Below are positions 1 to 8,343 of a stretch of 64,000 nt of DNA, piece after piece. Origin of the DNA: Rhodococcus rhodochrous (GTDB taxonomy: Bacteria > Actinomycetota > Actinomycetes > Mycobacteriales > Mycobacteriaceae); contig NZ_CP027557.1 in the NCBI RefSeq assembly GCF_014854695.1, positions 2,914,001-2,978,000 on the forward strand, given 5' to 3'. Every line of letters begins with the position of its first letter. Within the stretch, counting starts at the first letter, position 1. Under the pieces are notes generated by a model. It saw nothing but the letters and a program-made list of their open reading frames with translations, was not told the DNA's origin and did no database searches. A program made the translations under genes and the position numbers.

Positions 1-93
1 CGTGGACCGACCCACCCCCTGAGGCCCTTCCATCATCGACGTCACCAGTTCCTGCAACGGTACCGGTTCCTCTCACCGTGGAGCTACGACGAA
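1..93. other. Left edge, no gene assigned
   Basis: A short plus-strand frame reaches TGA at 20-22 and could be the last codons of a gene starting outside the window, but seven codons cannot be identified. Nothing else recognisable lies before the hairpin at 94-122. Confidence 0.3.
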
Positions 94-122
94 GGACCGG
101 CCCGAAATGCTCGGGCCGGTCC
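94..122. terminator. Rho-independent-like hairpin terminator
   Basis: A perfect 12-bp stem (GGACCGGCCCGA / TCGGGCCGGTCC) encloses a 5-nt loop. There is no clear T-tract, as is common in high-GC actinobacteria. It lies about 70 bp beyond the stop of the leftward MFS gene and may serve that gene, the gene entering from the left, or both. Confidence 0.6.
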
Positions 123-194
123 TCTCATGTGGACGTCGCCGTCCGATTCGTCGATCGTCCCTGCACGGCAGGGGGTACCACTGTCAGACGCGTG

Positions 195-1493
195 TCAGAC
201 GCGTTTGACCGCCTCGCGGTGGTCGACGGAGTCGTCCGATGCCTGCAGCCGCGGCGGTTCCTTGGTGAAGAACAGCATCGCGACAGCACCGATCAGACAC
301 AGGGCGGTCATGACCAGGAATCCGCCGTCGTAGGTGCCGGTACGAGCGACACTGAAGCCCATGACCGACGGAGCGACGATGCCGGACAGTGCGAAGCAGG
401 CATCGGCGAAACCGGCGGCCGTGCCGGGCTGGCTCGGAGCGGCATCGATCGACGCGACCCACCAGATGCCGCCGGTGATGAAGCCGAAGCCCACACCCGC
501 GGAGATGCAGATCAGTGCGACGACGATGTTGCCGCGGAAGAACAGGATCGGTGCGATCGACGCGCCCGCCAGCAGCAGCGCGACACCGATGATGATGAAT
601 CGCGAGCGGATGCTCTGCGTGCGCTTGTACACGCGGTCGACGAGGATTCCGCCGAGCAGTGCGCCCACCACACCGGCTGCCCACGGCGCCACGGAGAATG
701 CACCGACCTCCTTGATGGACAGACCGAATTCGTGCTCGAGGTACTGCGGGAGCCAGTACATGAAGGCCCAGAACATGAAGCCCCACGAGAAGTATCCGAG
801 ACCGACGAGCCAGAGATTGCGGTTGCGGAGGATCTCGCCCCAGTCGGTGCTCGACTCGTGACCGGTCTCCTCACCGTCCAGCTGGCCGGCGCGGATGTAG
901 TCCAGTTCTTCCTTCGACACGAACTTGGCCTCGCTCGGCGAGTTCTTCAGCGTCGGATAGGCGATCACGACCCACACGACTCCGACGATCGCCAGAATCC
1001 AGAACATCGCCTTCCAGCCGGTGAGGGCGATCAGCTGGGTGAGGATCGGTCCGCCGACGAGCAGGCTGCCGGAGACCGCCACACCGCCGATCAGGGCCAG
1101 CGCCTTGCCTCGTTCCTGCGCCGGCAGCCAACGGCTGACGAGGCGGGTCGCTGCGGGGAAGCATGGCGCTTCACCGGCTCCGAGGAGGATGCGTAGCAGG
1201 ATCAGGCCGATGAACCCGCCGGCGAACGGGGTCAGTGCCGTGGCTGCGGCCCAGATGAACATGCCCACGATGAGCACGCGCCGGGAACCGTAACGGTCGA
1301 CCAGCGGTCCCGACAGGAGAGCGAAGAGCATGTAGCCGATCGAGAATGCGGAACTGATGATGCCGTACTCACCGGGAGTGATCCCGAACTCGGAGCGCAG
1401 ATCGGATGCTGCGAACGAGATGGCACTGCGATCGATGTAGTTGACGATTACCAGGCCCAGAATGATGGCGATGGTCCACCAACGCGATTTCAT
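195..1493 (-). CDS. MFS transporter, anion:cation symporter type
   Basis: This 432-aa major facilitator protein has about 12 hydrophobic segments. The N-terminus carries the NYIDR motif in TM1 that is typical of the ACS subfamily (organic-acid/H+ symporters), and the loop motif GPLVDRYGSRR follows TM2. The start at 1493 was chosen because the protein then begins just before TM1; the frame stays open upstream but reads into the preceding gene's tail. It is the last gene of the leftward four-gene operon, 31 bp after the CoA transferase, so it is inferred to import the carboxylate or imide substrate of the pathway. Substrate specificity cannot be read from the sequence. Confidence 0.85.
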   Translation of the reverse strand: MKSRWWTIAIILGLVIVNYIDRSAISFAASDLRSEFGITPGEYGIISSAFSIGYMLFALLSGPLVDRYGSRRVLIVGMFIWAAATALTPFAGGFIGLILLRILLGAGEAPCFPAATRLVSRWLPAQERGKALALIGGVAVSGSLLVGGPILTQLIALTGWKAMFWILAIVGVVWVVIAYPTLKNSPSEAKFVSKEELDYIRAGQLDGEETGHESSTDWGEILRNRNLWLVGLGYFSWGFMFWAFMYWLPQYLEHEFGLSIKEVGAFSVAPWAAGVVGALLGGILVDRVYKRTQSIRSRFIIIGVALLLAGASIAPILFFRGNIVVALICISAGVGFGFITGGIWWVASIDAAPSQPGTAAGFADACFALSGIVAPSVMGFSVARTGTYDGGFLVMTALCLIGAVAMLFFTKEPPRLQASDDSVDHREAVKRV

Positions 1494-1524
1494 AGCGAAC
1501 TCCTCGGATGACGCAGTCGCAGGG

Positions 1525-2733
1525 TCAGATGACGCCCCGGGCCCGCAGTTCGTCGATGTCCTCGGGGCTGCGCCCGAGGTGGGAGAGAACCCTGTCGGTA
1601 TCGGCACCGGCAGGGCGACCGGTGTGGCGGATCGCACCGGGGGATCGGCCCATGCGCCACATGACGTTCTGCATGCGCACGGGGCCGAGTTCGTCGTCGT
1701 CGACGGTGGTGACTATGTCGGTCGCGACGACTTGCGGATCTGTCAGCAGGTCACTGGGTCGGTAGACCGGTGCCACGGCGGCGCCGGCCTCCTCGAAGGC
1801 GACGACCACCTCGTCGCGAGTACGGTCGGCGATCCAGTCGCCGACGTACTTGTCGAGCAGGTCCGCGTGCTCGGCGCGGGTGCGACCGGTGGCGAACCAG
1901 TCTTCGTCGATGACCTCGGGATGCCCCACCAGGCGCAGTACCCGTTCGGCGATCGCTTGTGCGCTCGTGGACACGGCTACCCAGTGGTCGTCCTTGGTGC
2001 GGTAGAGATTTCGCGGGGCATTGTTCTGCGATCGGTTGCCGGTGCGCTGTTGGTCGACGCCCAGCTGATCGGCGTAGATCACGCCGGGGCCGACGGCGGT
2101 CATGATCGGTGTGAGGAGATCGAGGTCGATCTCCTGACCGGTACCGCCGTTGCGTTCACGCTCGAACAACGCCATCGACACCGCCGAGGACCCGGCGACT
2201 CCGGCGATGGAGTCGGCAAGGCCGAATGCCGGCAGGGTGGGAGGGCCGTCGGGGTGGCCGGTGAGATGGGCGAAGCCGCTCATCGATTCCACCAGCGTGC
2301 CGAACGCGGGACGTGTCGCATACGGTCCCTGTTGTCCGAAACCGGTGACCCGCAACATGATCAGTGCGGGATTCCGCTCGGCGAGTTCGGCATAGGACAG
2401 GCCCCAACGCTCGAACGTACCGGGTCGGAAGTTCTCGACCACCACGTCGGCTTCGGCGGCGAGATCGCGGAAGATCTCCTGGCCTTCCGGTGTGCTCAGG
2501 TTCAGGGTGACGGTCTGCTTGTTGCGGCTGACCATCTTCCACCAGAGCGGGACACCGTTCTTGTCCAGGCCGTGCCCGCGCATCCCGTCCGGCTTCGCCG
2601 GATGTTCGATCTTGATGACCTCCGCGCCGAAGTCACCCAGGATCTGCGCGGCGAGCGGCCCGGCAAGGATGGTGGACGCGTCGAGGACCTTGATCCCCCG
2701 CAGGGGACCGGCAGGGAGCTTGTCGTCGGTCAA
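1525..2733 (-). CDS. CaiB/BaiF family (class III) CoA transferase
   Basis: This 402-aa protein has the CaiB/BaiF features: an N-terminal segment with LAGPLAAQILGDFGAEVIK, the VVENFRPG motif, and GLADSIAG, which places the conserved catalytic aspartate at about residue 174 (the residue that forms acyl anhydrides in formyl-CoA transferase). Class III enzymes move CoA between carboxylic acids, often with succinyl-CoA as donor. The gene starts 11 bp after the amidohydrolase gene ends, within one leftward operon. It probably activates the ring-opened carboxylate for later CoA-dependent cleavage. The acid substrate is unknown; itaconate- or mesaconate-like dicarboxylates are one option because a CitE-like lyase is encoded in the divergent arm. 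Confidence 0.88.
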   Translation of the reverse strand: MTDDKLPAGPLRGIKVLDASTILAGPLAAQILGDFGAEVIKIEHPAKPDGMRGHGLDKNGVPLWWKMVSRNKQTVTLNLSTPEGQEIFRDLAAEADVVVENFRPGTFERWGLSYAELAERNPALIMLRVTGFGQQGPYATRPAFGTLVESMSGFAHLTGHPDGPPTLPAFGLADSIAGVAGSSAVSMALFERERNGGTGQEIDLDLLTPIMTAVGPGVIYADQLGVDQQRTGNRSQNNAPRNLYRTKDDHWVAVSTSAQAIAERVLRLVGHPEVIDEDWFATGRTRAEHADLLDKYVGDWIADRTRDEVVVAFEEAGAAVAPVYRPSDLLTDPQVVATDIVTTVDDDELGPVRMQNVMWRMGRSPGAIRHTGRPAGADTDRVLSHLGRSPEDIDELRARGVI

Positions 2734-2744
2734 CGGGTGTCTCC

Positions 2745-4205
2745 TCAGTACGGGCGGGCGAGGTAACGGCCGGCGGGCGTGCCGGTGACCGCTCCGTCGG
2801 CCAGGACCCGGTTACCGCGCACGAAGGTGTCGGTCACCGCAGCGGTGAGCTCGAATCCCTCGAAAGGCGTGTATTCCTGGGTGGATTCGGAATCAGCCGC
2901 GTGCACGGTCCAGGTGCGATTGGGGTCGACGATCGCGATGTCGGCGTCGGCGCCCTCGGCGAGTCGTCCCTTGCCGGGCAGACCGTAACGGTCGGCCGGG
3001 TTGGAGGAGAGCAACTGCGCGATGCGGCGCAGGGACAGTCCACGCTTGCGGCCTTCGCTGATCAGGCCGGGCAGGAGGTATTCGGTTCCGCCGAAGCCGG
3101 ACTTGGCGGCGAACACGTCGTCGCGGTCCTCACCGAACTTGACCTCGTCCTTGCAGCAGGCGTGGTCGGAGACGACCCAGTCGATGTTGCCGGCGAGCAG
3201 GTGCTCCCACAGCGCCTCGACGTCCTCGCGCGGACGGATCGGCGGGTTGACCTTGGCACCGAGTCCGTTGGCGTTGTCGATGTCGGTGAGCAGGTGGCCG
3301 ATGGTGACCTCGCGACGGAAGTTCACGTGCGGGAAGGCCTCGGCCATCTTCATCGCGGCCTTCAGTGCCTTCGCCGAGCTCAGGTGCAGCAGGTTGATGT
3401 TCGGCAGGCCGGTCTCGTCGGCGAGGAAGGACGCGATGGTCACGGCCAGGCCCTCGGAGTGCTGAGGCCGGGAGGCGCTGTAGGCGGCGAGGCCGCTGAG
3501 CTTGCCCTCCTGCTCGACGATCTTGGTGTAGGCGCTCATGATCTCGGCGGTCTCGCAGTGCAGCGACAGCGAGATGTGCGGAGCGAGCTCGGGGAACTGC
3601 TCGCGAGCCTTCTGGACGCCCCGCATGACGAACTCGAAGTGCGCGATGTCGTAGCGCTCGTCCTCGGGGATCATCAGGAAGTCGCTCTGCGAGGTGGAGC
3701 GCCCGTGCAGGCCGTGGCTGCCGTAGAACATGAAGATCTTGAAGGACGTGACACCCTGTTCCGACGCGAGCGCGGGGATCTCACCGATGTGCTGCTTGGA
3801 CATCGGGGCGAGATGGAACGCGTAGTCGATGTAGCTGCGCCCGGCGGAGGCCTCGAGGACCTCGGGGAAGAAATCGGCGTAGGCGCCACCCTTGTTCAGG
3901 TAGTACTGGCCGGTGCGCATGTAGGTCAGTGCGGTCGTGACGCCGCCCTGCGCGCTGGCCCGGGACTCCGTGTGGGTGTCCTCGGAGAGCGGGTTGTAGA
4001 TGCCCCAGTGCTGATGGGCGTCGACGACACCGGGGAACACCAGCTTGTCGGTCGCGTCCACGATCTCGGCACCGTCGGCCTGGAGGTCGGGGCCGATGGC
4101 GGCGATCTTGCCGTCGACGACGAGGACGTCGGCGATGTCGCCTTCCGCGGCCGCGGTGTCCTCGGTGCGGACGACGGTGCCGTTCTTGATGAGGTAGCTG
4201 GTCAT
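2745..4205 (-). CDS. Hydantoinase/dihydroorotase-like amidohydrolase
   Basis: This 486-aa protein belongs to the cyclic-amide branch of the amidohydrolase superfamily (dihydropyrimidinase, hydantoinase, allantoinase, dihydroorotase). The metal-site residues are visible: HxH at residues 64 and 66, a Lys in SFKIF near 156 that would be the carbamylated bridging lysine, His in SLHCE, His in LLHLSS, and Asp in VVSDHA. It should hydrolyse a cyclic amide or imide to an open-chain acid in the cytosol. The ATG at 4205 gives the normal family N-terminus (TSYLIKNGTVV); the frame continues far upstream only as the shadow of the next gene. It lies 38 bp after the FAD gene. Substrate not assigned. Confidence 0.85.
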   Translation of the reverse strand: MTSYLIKNGTVVRTEDTAAAEGDIADVLVVDGKIAAIGPDLQADGAEIVDATDKLVFPGVVDAHQHWGIYNPLSEDTHTESRASAQGGVTTALTYMRTGQYYLNKGGAYADFFPEVLEASAGRSYIDYAFHLAPMSKQHIGEIPALASEQGVTSFKIFMFYGSHGLHGRSTSQSDFLMIPEDERYDIAHFEFVMRGVQKAREQFPELAPHISLSLHCETAEIMSAYTKIVEQEGKLSGLAAYSASRPQHSEGLAVTIASFLADETGLPNINLLHLSSAKALKAAMKMAEAFPHVNFRREVTIGHLLTDIDNANGLGAKVNPPIRPREDVEALWEHLLAGNIDWVVSDHACCKDEVKFGEDRDDVFAAKSGFGGTEYLLPGLISEGRKRGLSLRRIAQLLSSNPADRYGLPGKGRLAEGADADIAIVDPNRTWTVHAADSESTQEYTPFEGFELTAAVTDTFVRGNRVLADGAVTGTPAGRYLARPY

Positions 4206-4243
4206 GTCATCTCCTGGGGAGTATCGGGACAGGTGGTGCGTTT

Positions 4244-5611
4244 TCAAACGGTTACGGTGCTGCTCACGTGCTCGGCGGCGAGATAGGCCAGACCGAGCGC
4301 GGTGATCAGACCATTGCCGGCGAGGTAGCCGCCGGCTCCGTGGCCGGAGATTCCGACGGCGGCGCCGCCGGATGCGTACAGGCCGGGAATGGGGGCTCCG
4401 TGGGCGAGTACGCGGGCGTGTTCGTCGACGACGAGTCCGCCCTGGGTGTGGAACAGTGCCGGTTTGACAGCGATCGCGATGTAGGGCGCGGTCAGGGGGT
4501 GTCGGGTATCGGTGCGTCCTTGTCGATCGGGCTCGAGTCCGGCCGCGGCGCTGTGGGCGGCAGTGAGCTCGTCCTCGAGTGCTGATGCGGGCACCCCGAT
4601 GGCGTCGGCGAGGTCGGTGGACGTGACGGCCCGCACCAGCGACCCGCTCTCGGCGACGGTGCGGAAATCGTCGAACACCGAGCACAGTTCTTCGATGTGC
4701 TCGTCGATGATGATCCAGCCGGCAGATCCGGGTCGGGCGGCGAGCAGGGCGGCGAATTCCGAGTAACCGGTGGTCTCGGGGGCGAATCGCCGGCCGGTGC
4801 TGTCGACGACGATACCGCCGTGGACCACAGTCGCCCAGCCGACGAGCGTCTGACTGCGCGACGAAAGCGCAGCGTGGCCCTGGTAGGCGTCGAGGAAACC
4901 GGTGTCGGCTCCGAGTCGCCCGCCGATGCGGAGCGCGTCGCCACGGCTGAACTGACCACCGTGGTAGTGGGCGTCCGCGATCTCGGGCATGTGGGTCCGG
5001 ACCAGGTCGCGGTCGGCACCGAAGCCGTTCGTCGCCAGAAGCACGGCCCCGGTCGTGAGCCGTTCGGTGTTTCCGTCGGGGGTGGCGATCTCTACTCCGG
5101 TCACGCGGCCGTCGACGGTGTAGACCTCGCGCAGACTCATCGGGGCGATCAGTTCGATCCGAGGATGTGCCTGGGCGCGGTGCACCAGGTGACGCAGCAG
5201 GTGGGAGCCGTGGCGGCCGGGAATGCTGTGGCAGCGGTCGGCGGTGTGTCCCGGATAGCGGAAGTCGGTGACGAGCTCGAGGTCGAGGCCCTGAATGTCG
5301 GCCAACCAGGTCACGAGTGCGCCGCTGACCTCGGTCAGTGCCCGAGCGACCCGCTGATCTGCCGTACCTGCGGTCTTGCGGGTGATGTCGTCGAGGAAAC
5401 GGTGCGGATCGTCCTCGACGCCGGCCGCATCCTGCCAGCGTGTCCCCGCCGCGGGGATCATCGCCGTGCACATCGAGGTGTTGTTGCCGCGCTGGAAGTG
5501 TTCGTCGGCGTCGATGACCAGAACGTTCGCGCCCAGTTCCGCGGCACGCAGGGCCGCGACGAGTCCTCCGCCCGCGCCGGCGACGACGAGGTCGAATTCC
5601 GGACTTGTCAC
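4244..5611 (-). CDS. FAD-dependent oxidoreductase, fumarate reductase/KstD family
   Basis: This 455-aa flavoprotein begins with a dinucleotide-binding motif (VVAGAGGGLVAALRAAE) and ends with the family's second FAD-contacting segment (GLYASGGAAVGISGHGAGGYLAGNGL). The HTQGGLVVDE segment matches the TxGGL region near the active site of FrdA-like enzymes. Relatives include fumarate and urocanate reductases, 3-ketosteroid dehydrogenase and tricarballylate dehydrogenase, so it probably makes or reduces a C=C bond next to a carbonyl. It is the first gene of the leftward operon; GGAGG lies just upstream, and operator candidate A at 5627-5647 sits directly on the promoter side. The exact reaction is not resolved. 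Confidence 0.82.
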   Translation of the reverse strand: MTSPEFDLVVAGAGGGLVAALRAAELGANVLVIDADEHFQRGNNTSMCTAMIPAAGTRWQDAAGVEDDPHRFLDDITRKTAGTADQRVARALTEVSGALVTWLADIQGLDLELVTDFRYPGHTADRCHSIPGRHGSHLLRHLVHRAQAHPRIELIAPMSLREVYTVDGRVTGVEIATPDGNTERLTTGAVLLATNGFGADRDLVRTHMPEIADAHYHGGQFSRGDALRIGGRLGADTGFLDAYQGHAALSSRSQTLVGWATVVHGGIVVDSTGRRFAPETTGYSEFAALLAARPGSAGWIIIDEHIEELCSVFDDFRTVAESGSLVRAVTSTDLADAIGVPASALEDELTAAHSAAAGLEPDRQGRTDTRHPLTAPYIAIAVKPALFHTQGGLVVDEHARVLAHGAPIPGLYASGGAAVGISGHGAGGYLAGNGLITALGLAYLAAEHVSSTVTV

Positions 5612-5626
5612 ACTGCCTCCTAGATG

Positions 5627-5647
5627 GTGTTTCGCTCAGCGGAACAC
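5627..5647. promoter_or_regulatory. Candidate IclR operator A
   Basis: A 21-bp palindrome, GTGTTTCGCT-C-AGCGGAACAC, has a single mismatch between its arms. It lies 16 bp upstream of the FAD gene start, next to its ribosome binding site, where a bound repressor would block the leftward operon. A close copy is at 5758-5778. Binding by the adjacent IclR protein is inferred. Confidence 0.6.
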
Positions 5648-5757
5648 TGGAAAGTGATCTCCTGCACTATGCGCCTCCTCGAATCGATGCGCAAGTGGGA
5701 ATTGGGCGAATTGCGCTGGGAAACTTCGATGTAACGCGAGTGGTCATGTCTGGACAA

Positions 5758-5778
5758 TCGTTTCGCTAAGCGGTACAA
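5758..5778. promoter_or_regulatory. Candidate IclR operator B
   Basis: This is the second copy of the operator core (TTTCGCT-A-AGCGGTA), matching about 16 of 21 positions of operator A. It is nested inside a wider inverted pair TGGACA (5751-5756) / TGTCCA (5781-5786) with nearly the same centre. It lies about 100 bp upstream of iclR and could serve autoregulation. Confidence 0.55.
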
Positions 5779-5876
5779 AGTGTCCAAGGCCTTGAACGGT
5801 CGTGCCGCTCCCGCAGCATGTCCAGCAGACCTGACAAGGTGTTCACCATCCGAACCGACCGGCGAACGGAGCCACA

Positions 5877-6671
5877 ATGGAGTCCTCAACTGGCGGCACC
5901 ACCTCCGCCGCGCGAGCCGCGGAAGTGCTGCTCGAATTCGGTCGCCGGTCGAGCGCGCTCGGCGTCTCGGAGATCGCCCGCTCCACGGGGATCTCCAAGG
6001 CGGTCACTCACCGCATCCTCACGACCTTCGTCGAATGCGGTCTACTGCTCTATGAGCCCTCGACCCGCCGCTACCTGCTCGGTCCCGCCGCTGCCACGCT
6101 CGGGGCTCGTGCACTGGATGTGTCTCCGTTGCGTCGTGTCGCCCGCAGTGCCCTGGAAGACCTCCAACGTGCCACCGGTGAGACCGCGACGGTGACCGGC
6201 CGGCTGCCGGGCGGACGCGTCTACCTCGACCAGGTCGAGAGCACCCAGGAAATCAAGATGACGGTGGAGTTGGGGCGTCGCTTCGAGCTGTACAGCGGGT
6301 CCTCGGGACGCATCATCCTCGCGTACCTGTCGGAGTCCGAGCAGGAGGACGTGCTGTCCCGGCAATTGACGCGCCTGACCGGGAAGACCATCACCGATCC
6401 GGCCGCGCTGCGTGCAGTGCTGCAGGAGGCGCGTGAGCGCGGTGTGTGCCGATCGACCGGCGAACGCCAGGAAGGCGCGGCCTCGATCGCCGCGCCCGTT
6501 TTCGGTGCAGACGGCACAGTGGTCGGCTCGCTGTCGGTCTGCGGGCCGAGCTACCGCATGACCGACGAAGCATTCGACCGCTACGAGGACGCGCTCGTCG
6601 AAGCGGCACAAAGGGTTTCGCGCGCTCTCGGGTACCGTCAGGTTCACGCCCCGGTGGGAGAACCGGTATGA
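5877..6671 (+). CDS. IclR-family transcriptional regulator
   Basis: This 264-aa protein has an N-terminal winged helix-turn-helix (about residues 12-65; LGVSEIARSTGISKAVTHRILTTF) followed by an IclR effector-binding domain, including ELYSGSSGRIILAYL and GAASIAAPVFGADGTVVGSLSV. Family members bind small aromatic or organic acids and repress or activate adjacent catabolic operons. It is the first gene of the rightward arm, overlaps the lyase gene by 4 bp (ATGA), and faces the leftward operon across 265 bp that hold two similar palindromes. It is therefore inferred to control both arms. ATG 5877 follows a GGAG-like site about 5 bp upstream. Confidence 0.92.
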   Translation: MESSTGGTTSAARAAEVLLEFGRRSSALGVSEIARSTGISKAVTHRILTTFVECGLLLYEPSTRRYLLGPAAATLGARALDVSPLRRVARSALEDLQRATGETATVTGRLPGGRVYLDQVESTQEIKMTVELGRRFELYSGSSGRIILAYLSESEQEDVLSRQLTRLTGKTITDPAALRAVLQEARERGVCRSTGERQEGAASIAAPVFGADGTVVGSLSVCGPSYRMTDEAFDRYEDALVEAAQRVSRALGYRQVHAPVGEPV

Positions 6672-7510
6672 CGCCCCGCAGTTGGTTGTACGTTCCGGGG
6701 CATCGCGCGGACCGCATCGACAAGGCGCTCGCCAGTGCCGCTGATGCCGTCGTCATCGACCTCGAGGACGCAGTACCCGTCGATGCGAAGAAACGTGCAC
6801 TCGACAACGCCATCGCGGCCGTGCACAGCGCACCCTCCGACCGCGTGGTCTGGTTGCGGCTCAACGCCATCGGATCGCAGTGGCTCGACGACGAGATCGC
6901 CGCGTTGTCGGCCGCCGATCGAACCCCGGCCGGCGTTCGACTGCCGAAGGCCGACGATCCCGATACGGTTGCGGCGACCGCGGATCGGCTCGACTGTCCG
7001 GTCCACGCGATCATCGAATCCGCTGCGGGTCTGCTCGCCGCACCGCAGATCGCGCGATGTCACCACCGCGTCACCGGAATCGCGCTCGGTGAAGCCGACC
7101 TCGCCGCGGACCTGCGTACCGAACCCGACGGACTGACCTGGGCGCGCGGCTGGATCGTCACAGCCGCACGCGCGGCGGGACTGTCGTCGCCGATCCAGAG
7201 TGTCTGGACCGCAGTGAACGACCTGGACGGGCTCGCGGAATCGTCCCGAGCCGGCCGCATCCAAGGATTCTTCGGACGCTCCGTCGTCCACCCGAAGCAG
7301 ATCGACATTGTCAACGAGGCCTACACGCCCTCGGCCGAAGAACGAGAGCGGGCGCAGCGAATAGTCGACGACGCGTCCGCGTCCTCGGCAGCGGGGGAGT
7401 CCGCAGTTCTCGACGAGAACGGCAGATTCATCGACCCGGCGGTCGTTGCGAACGCTCGCGTCGTTCTCGACCGAGCCCAGGCCATCACAGTACGAGGAGC
7501 CACATCATGA
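6668..7510 (+). CDS. CitE-like CoA ester lyase (HpcH/HpaI family)
   Basis: This 280-aa protein matches the CitE/citramalyl- and malyl-CoA lyase family. It starts with TPRSWLYVPGHRADRIDKA, contains VVIDLEDAVP, a metal-ligand Glu in AIIESAAGLLAA, Asp in GEADLAADL, and the conserved GRSVVHPKQI near the end. Such lyases cleave 3-hydroxyacyl-CoA thioesters, for example citramalyl-CoA to acetyl-CoA plus pyruvate. The ATG at 6668 overlaps the iclR stop, indicating translational coupling; the frame is open further upstream only as an iclR shadow. With a CaiB transferase in the opposite arm, it probably performs the final C-C cleavage of the pathway. Substrate unknown. Confidence 0.87.
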   Translation: MTPRSWLYVPGHRADRIDKALASAADAVVIDLEDAVPVDAKKRALDNAIAAVHSAPSDRVVWLRLNAIGSQWLDDEIAALSAADRTPAGVRLPKADDPDTVAATADRLDCPVHAIIESAAGLLAAPQIARCHHRVTGIALGEADLAADLRTEPDGLTWARGWIVTAARAAGLSSPIQSVWTAVNDLDGLAESSRAGRIQGFFGRSVVHPKQIDIVNEAYTPSAEERERAQRIVDDASASSAAGESAVLDENGRFIDPAVVANARVVLDRAQAITVRGATS

Positions 7511-8343
7511 CCGAACAAACCATCGCCGGTCCCGACGCACTGCTGAGTGCGGTCGTCGACACCGACGTCGACATCGTCGAGCTCGGACATCCCCACACGA
7601 CCGGTATGCCCTGCTCACCGAACCATCCCGGCTTCCGGATGACGCTCATCCGCCGGCACGGCGACATGGTGCGACCCGACGGCGGATCGGCATCGAACGA
7701 GATCATCGTGACCGGCGGACACGTCGGCACTCACGTCGACGCGCTCTCCCACGTCAGCCACGAGGGGAAGCTGCACGGTGGTATCGACGCCGAGGAAGCC
7801 CAGCGCGGTGGAAAGTTCTCCCAGCTCGGCGCCGAGTCCATTCCCTTCATGCTTCGTCGCGGACTGCTCCTCGACGTCGCCCGGGTCCGCGGCGTCGACT
7901 CCCTCGATGCGGGGCAGGCGGTCACCGAGCAGGACCTGCGCGACGCGGCCGACGCCGCCGGTGTGACACCGCGCCGCGGTGATGTCGTGCTGATCCGTAC
8001 CGGATGGGCCCGGTACTTCGACGATCCGCAGCGCTATCTCGGCCAGCAGGACGGTGTTCCGGGTGCCGATGTCGGTGCGGGCCGGTGGCTCGCGGCGAGC
8101 GGCATCGCAGCCGCCGGCGCAGACACGACGGCCTTCGAACACATCCCGGCGGGCAAGGGGCACAGCGTTCTTCCGGTTCACCGAGTACTGCTGGTGGAAA
8201 ACGGAATCCATATCATCGAGCACCTCAACCTCGAGGATGCCAGTGCCCGCGGCCTGACCGAATTCACGTTCGTCATGGCACCGCTGCGCATCACCGGCGG
8301 TACCGGTTCGCCCGTGCGCCCCGTCGCGGTGGTGGCCTCGTGA
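7507..8343 (+). CDS. Cyclase-family metal-dependent hydrolase
   Basis: This 278-aa protein is in the cyclase / kynurenine-formamidase-like family. The signature HVGTHVDALSH (around residues 75-85) supplies the His/Asp metal ligands. Relatives include bacterial kynurenine formamidase and isatin hydrolase, which open rings or hydrolyse formamides. It overlaps the lyase gene (ATGA at 7507-7510) and the following MmgE/PrpD gene, so it belongs to one polycistron. With the hydantoinase-like enzyme of the other arm, the cluster encodes two different ring-opening hydrolases. A second, more divergent cyclase is encoded at 11585-12559. The substrate is not known. Confidence 0.85.
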   Translation: MTEQTIAGPDALLSAVVDTDVDIVELGHPHTTGMPCSPNHPGFRMTLIRRHGDMVRPDGGSASNEIIVTGGHVGTHVDALSHVSHEGKLHGGIDAEEAQRGGKFSQLGAESIPFMLRRGLLLDVARVRGVDSLDAGQAVTEQDLRDAADAAGVTPRRGDVVLIRTGWARYFDDPQRYLGQQDGVPGADVGAGRWLAASGIAAAGADTTAFEHIPAGKGHSVLPVHRVLLVENGIHIIEHLNLEDASARGLTEFTFVMAPLRITGGTGSPVRPVAVVAS

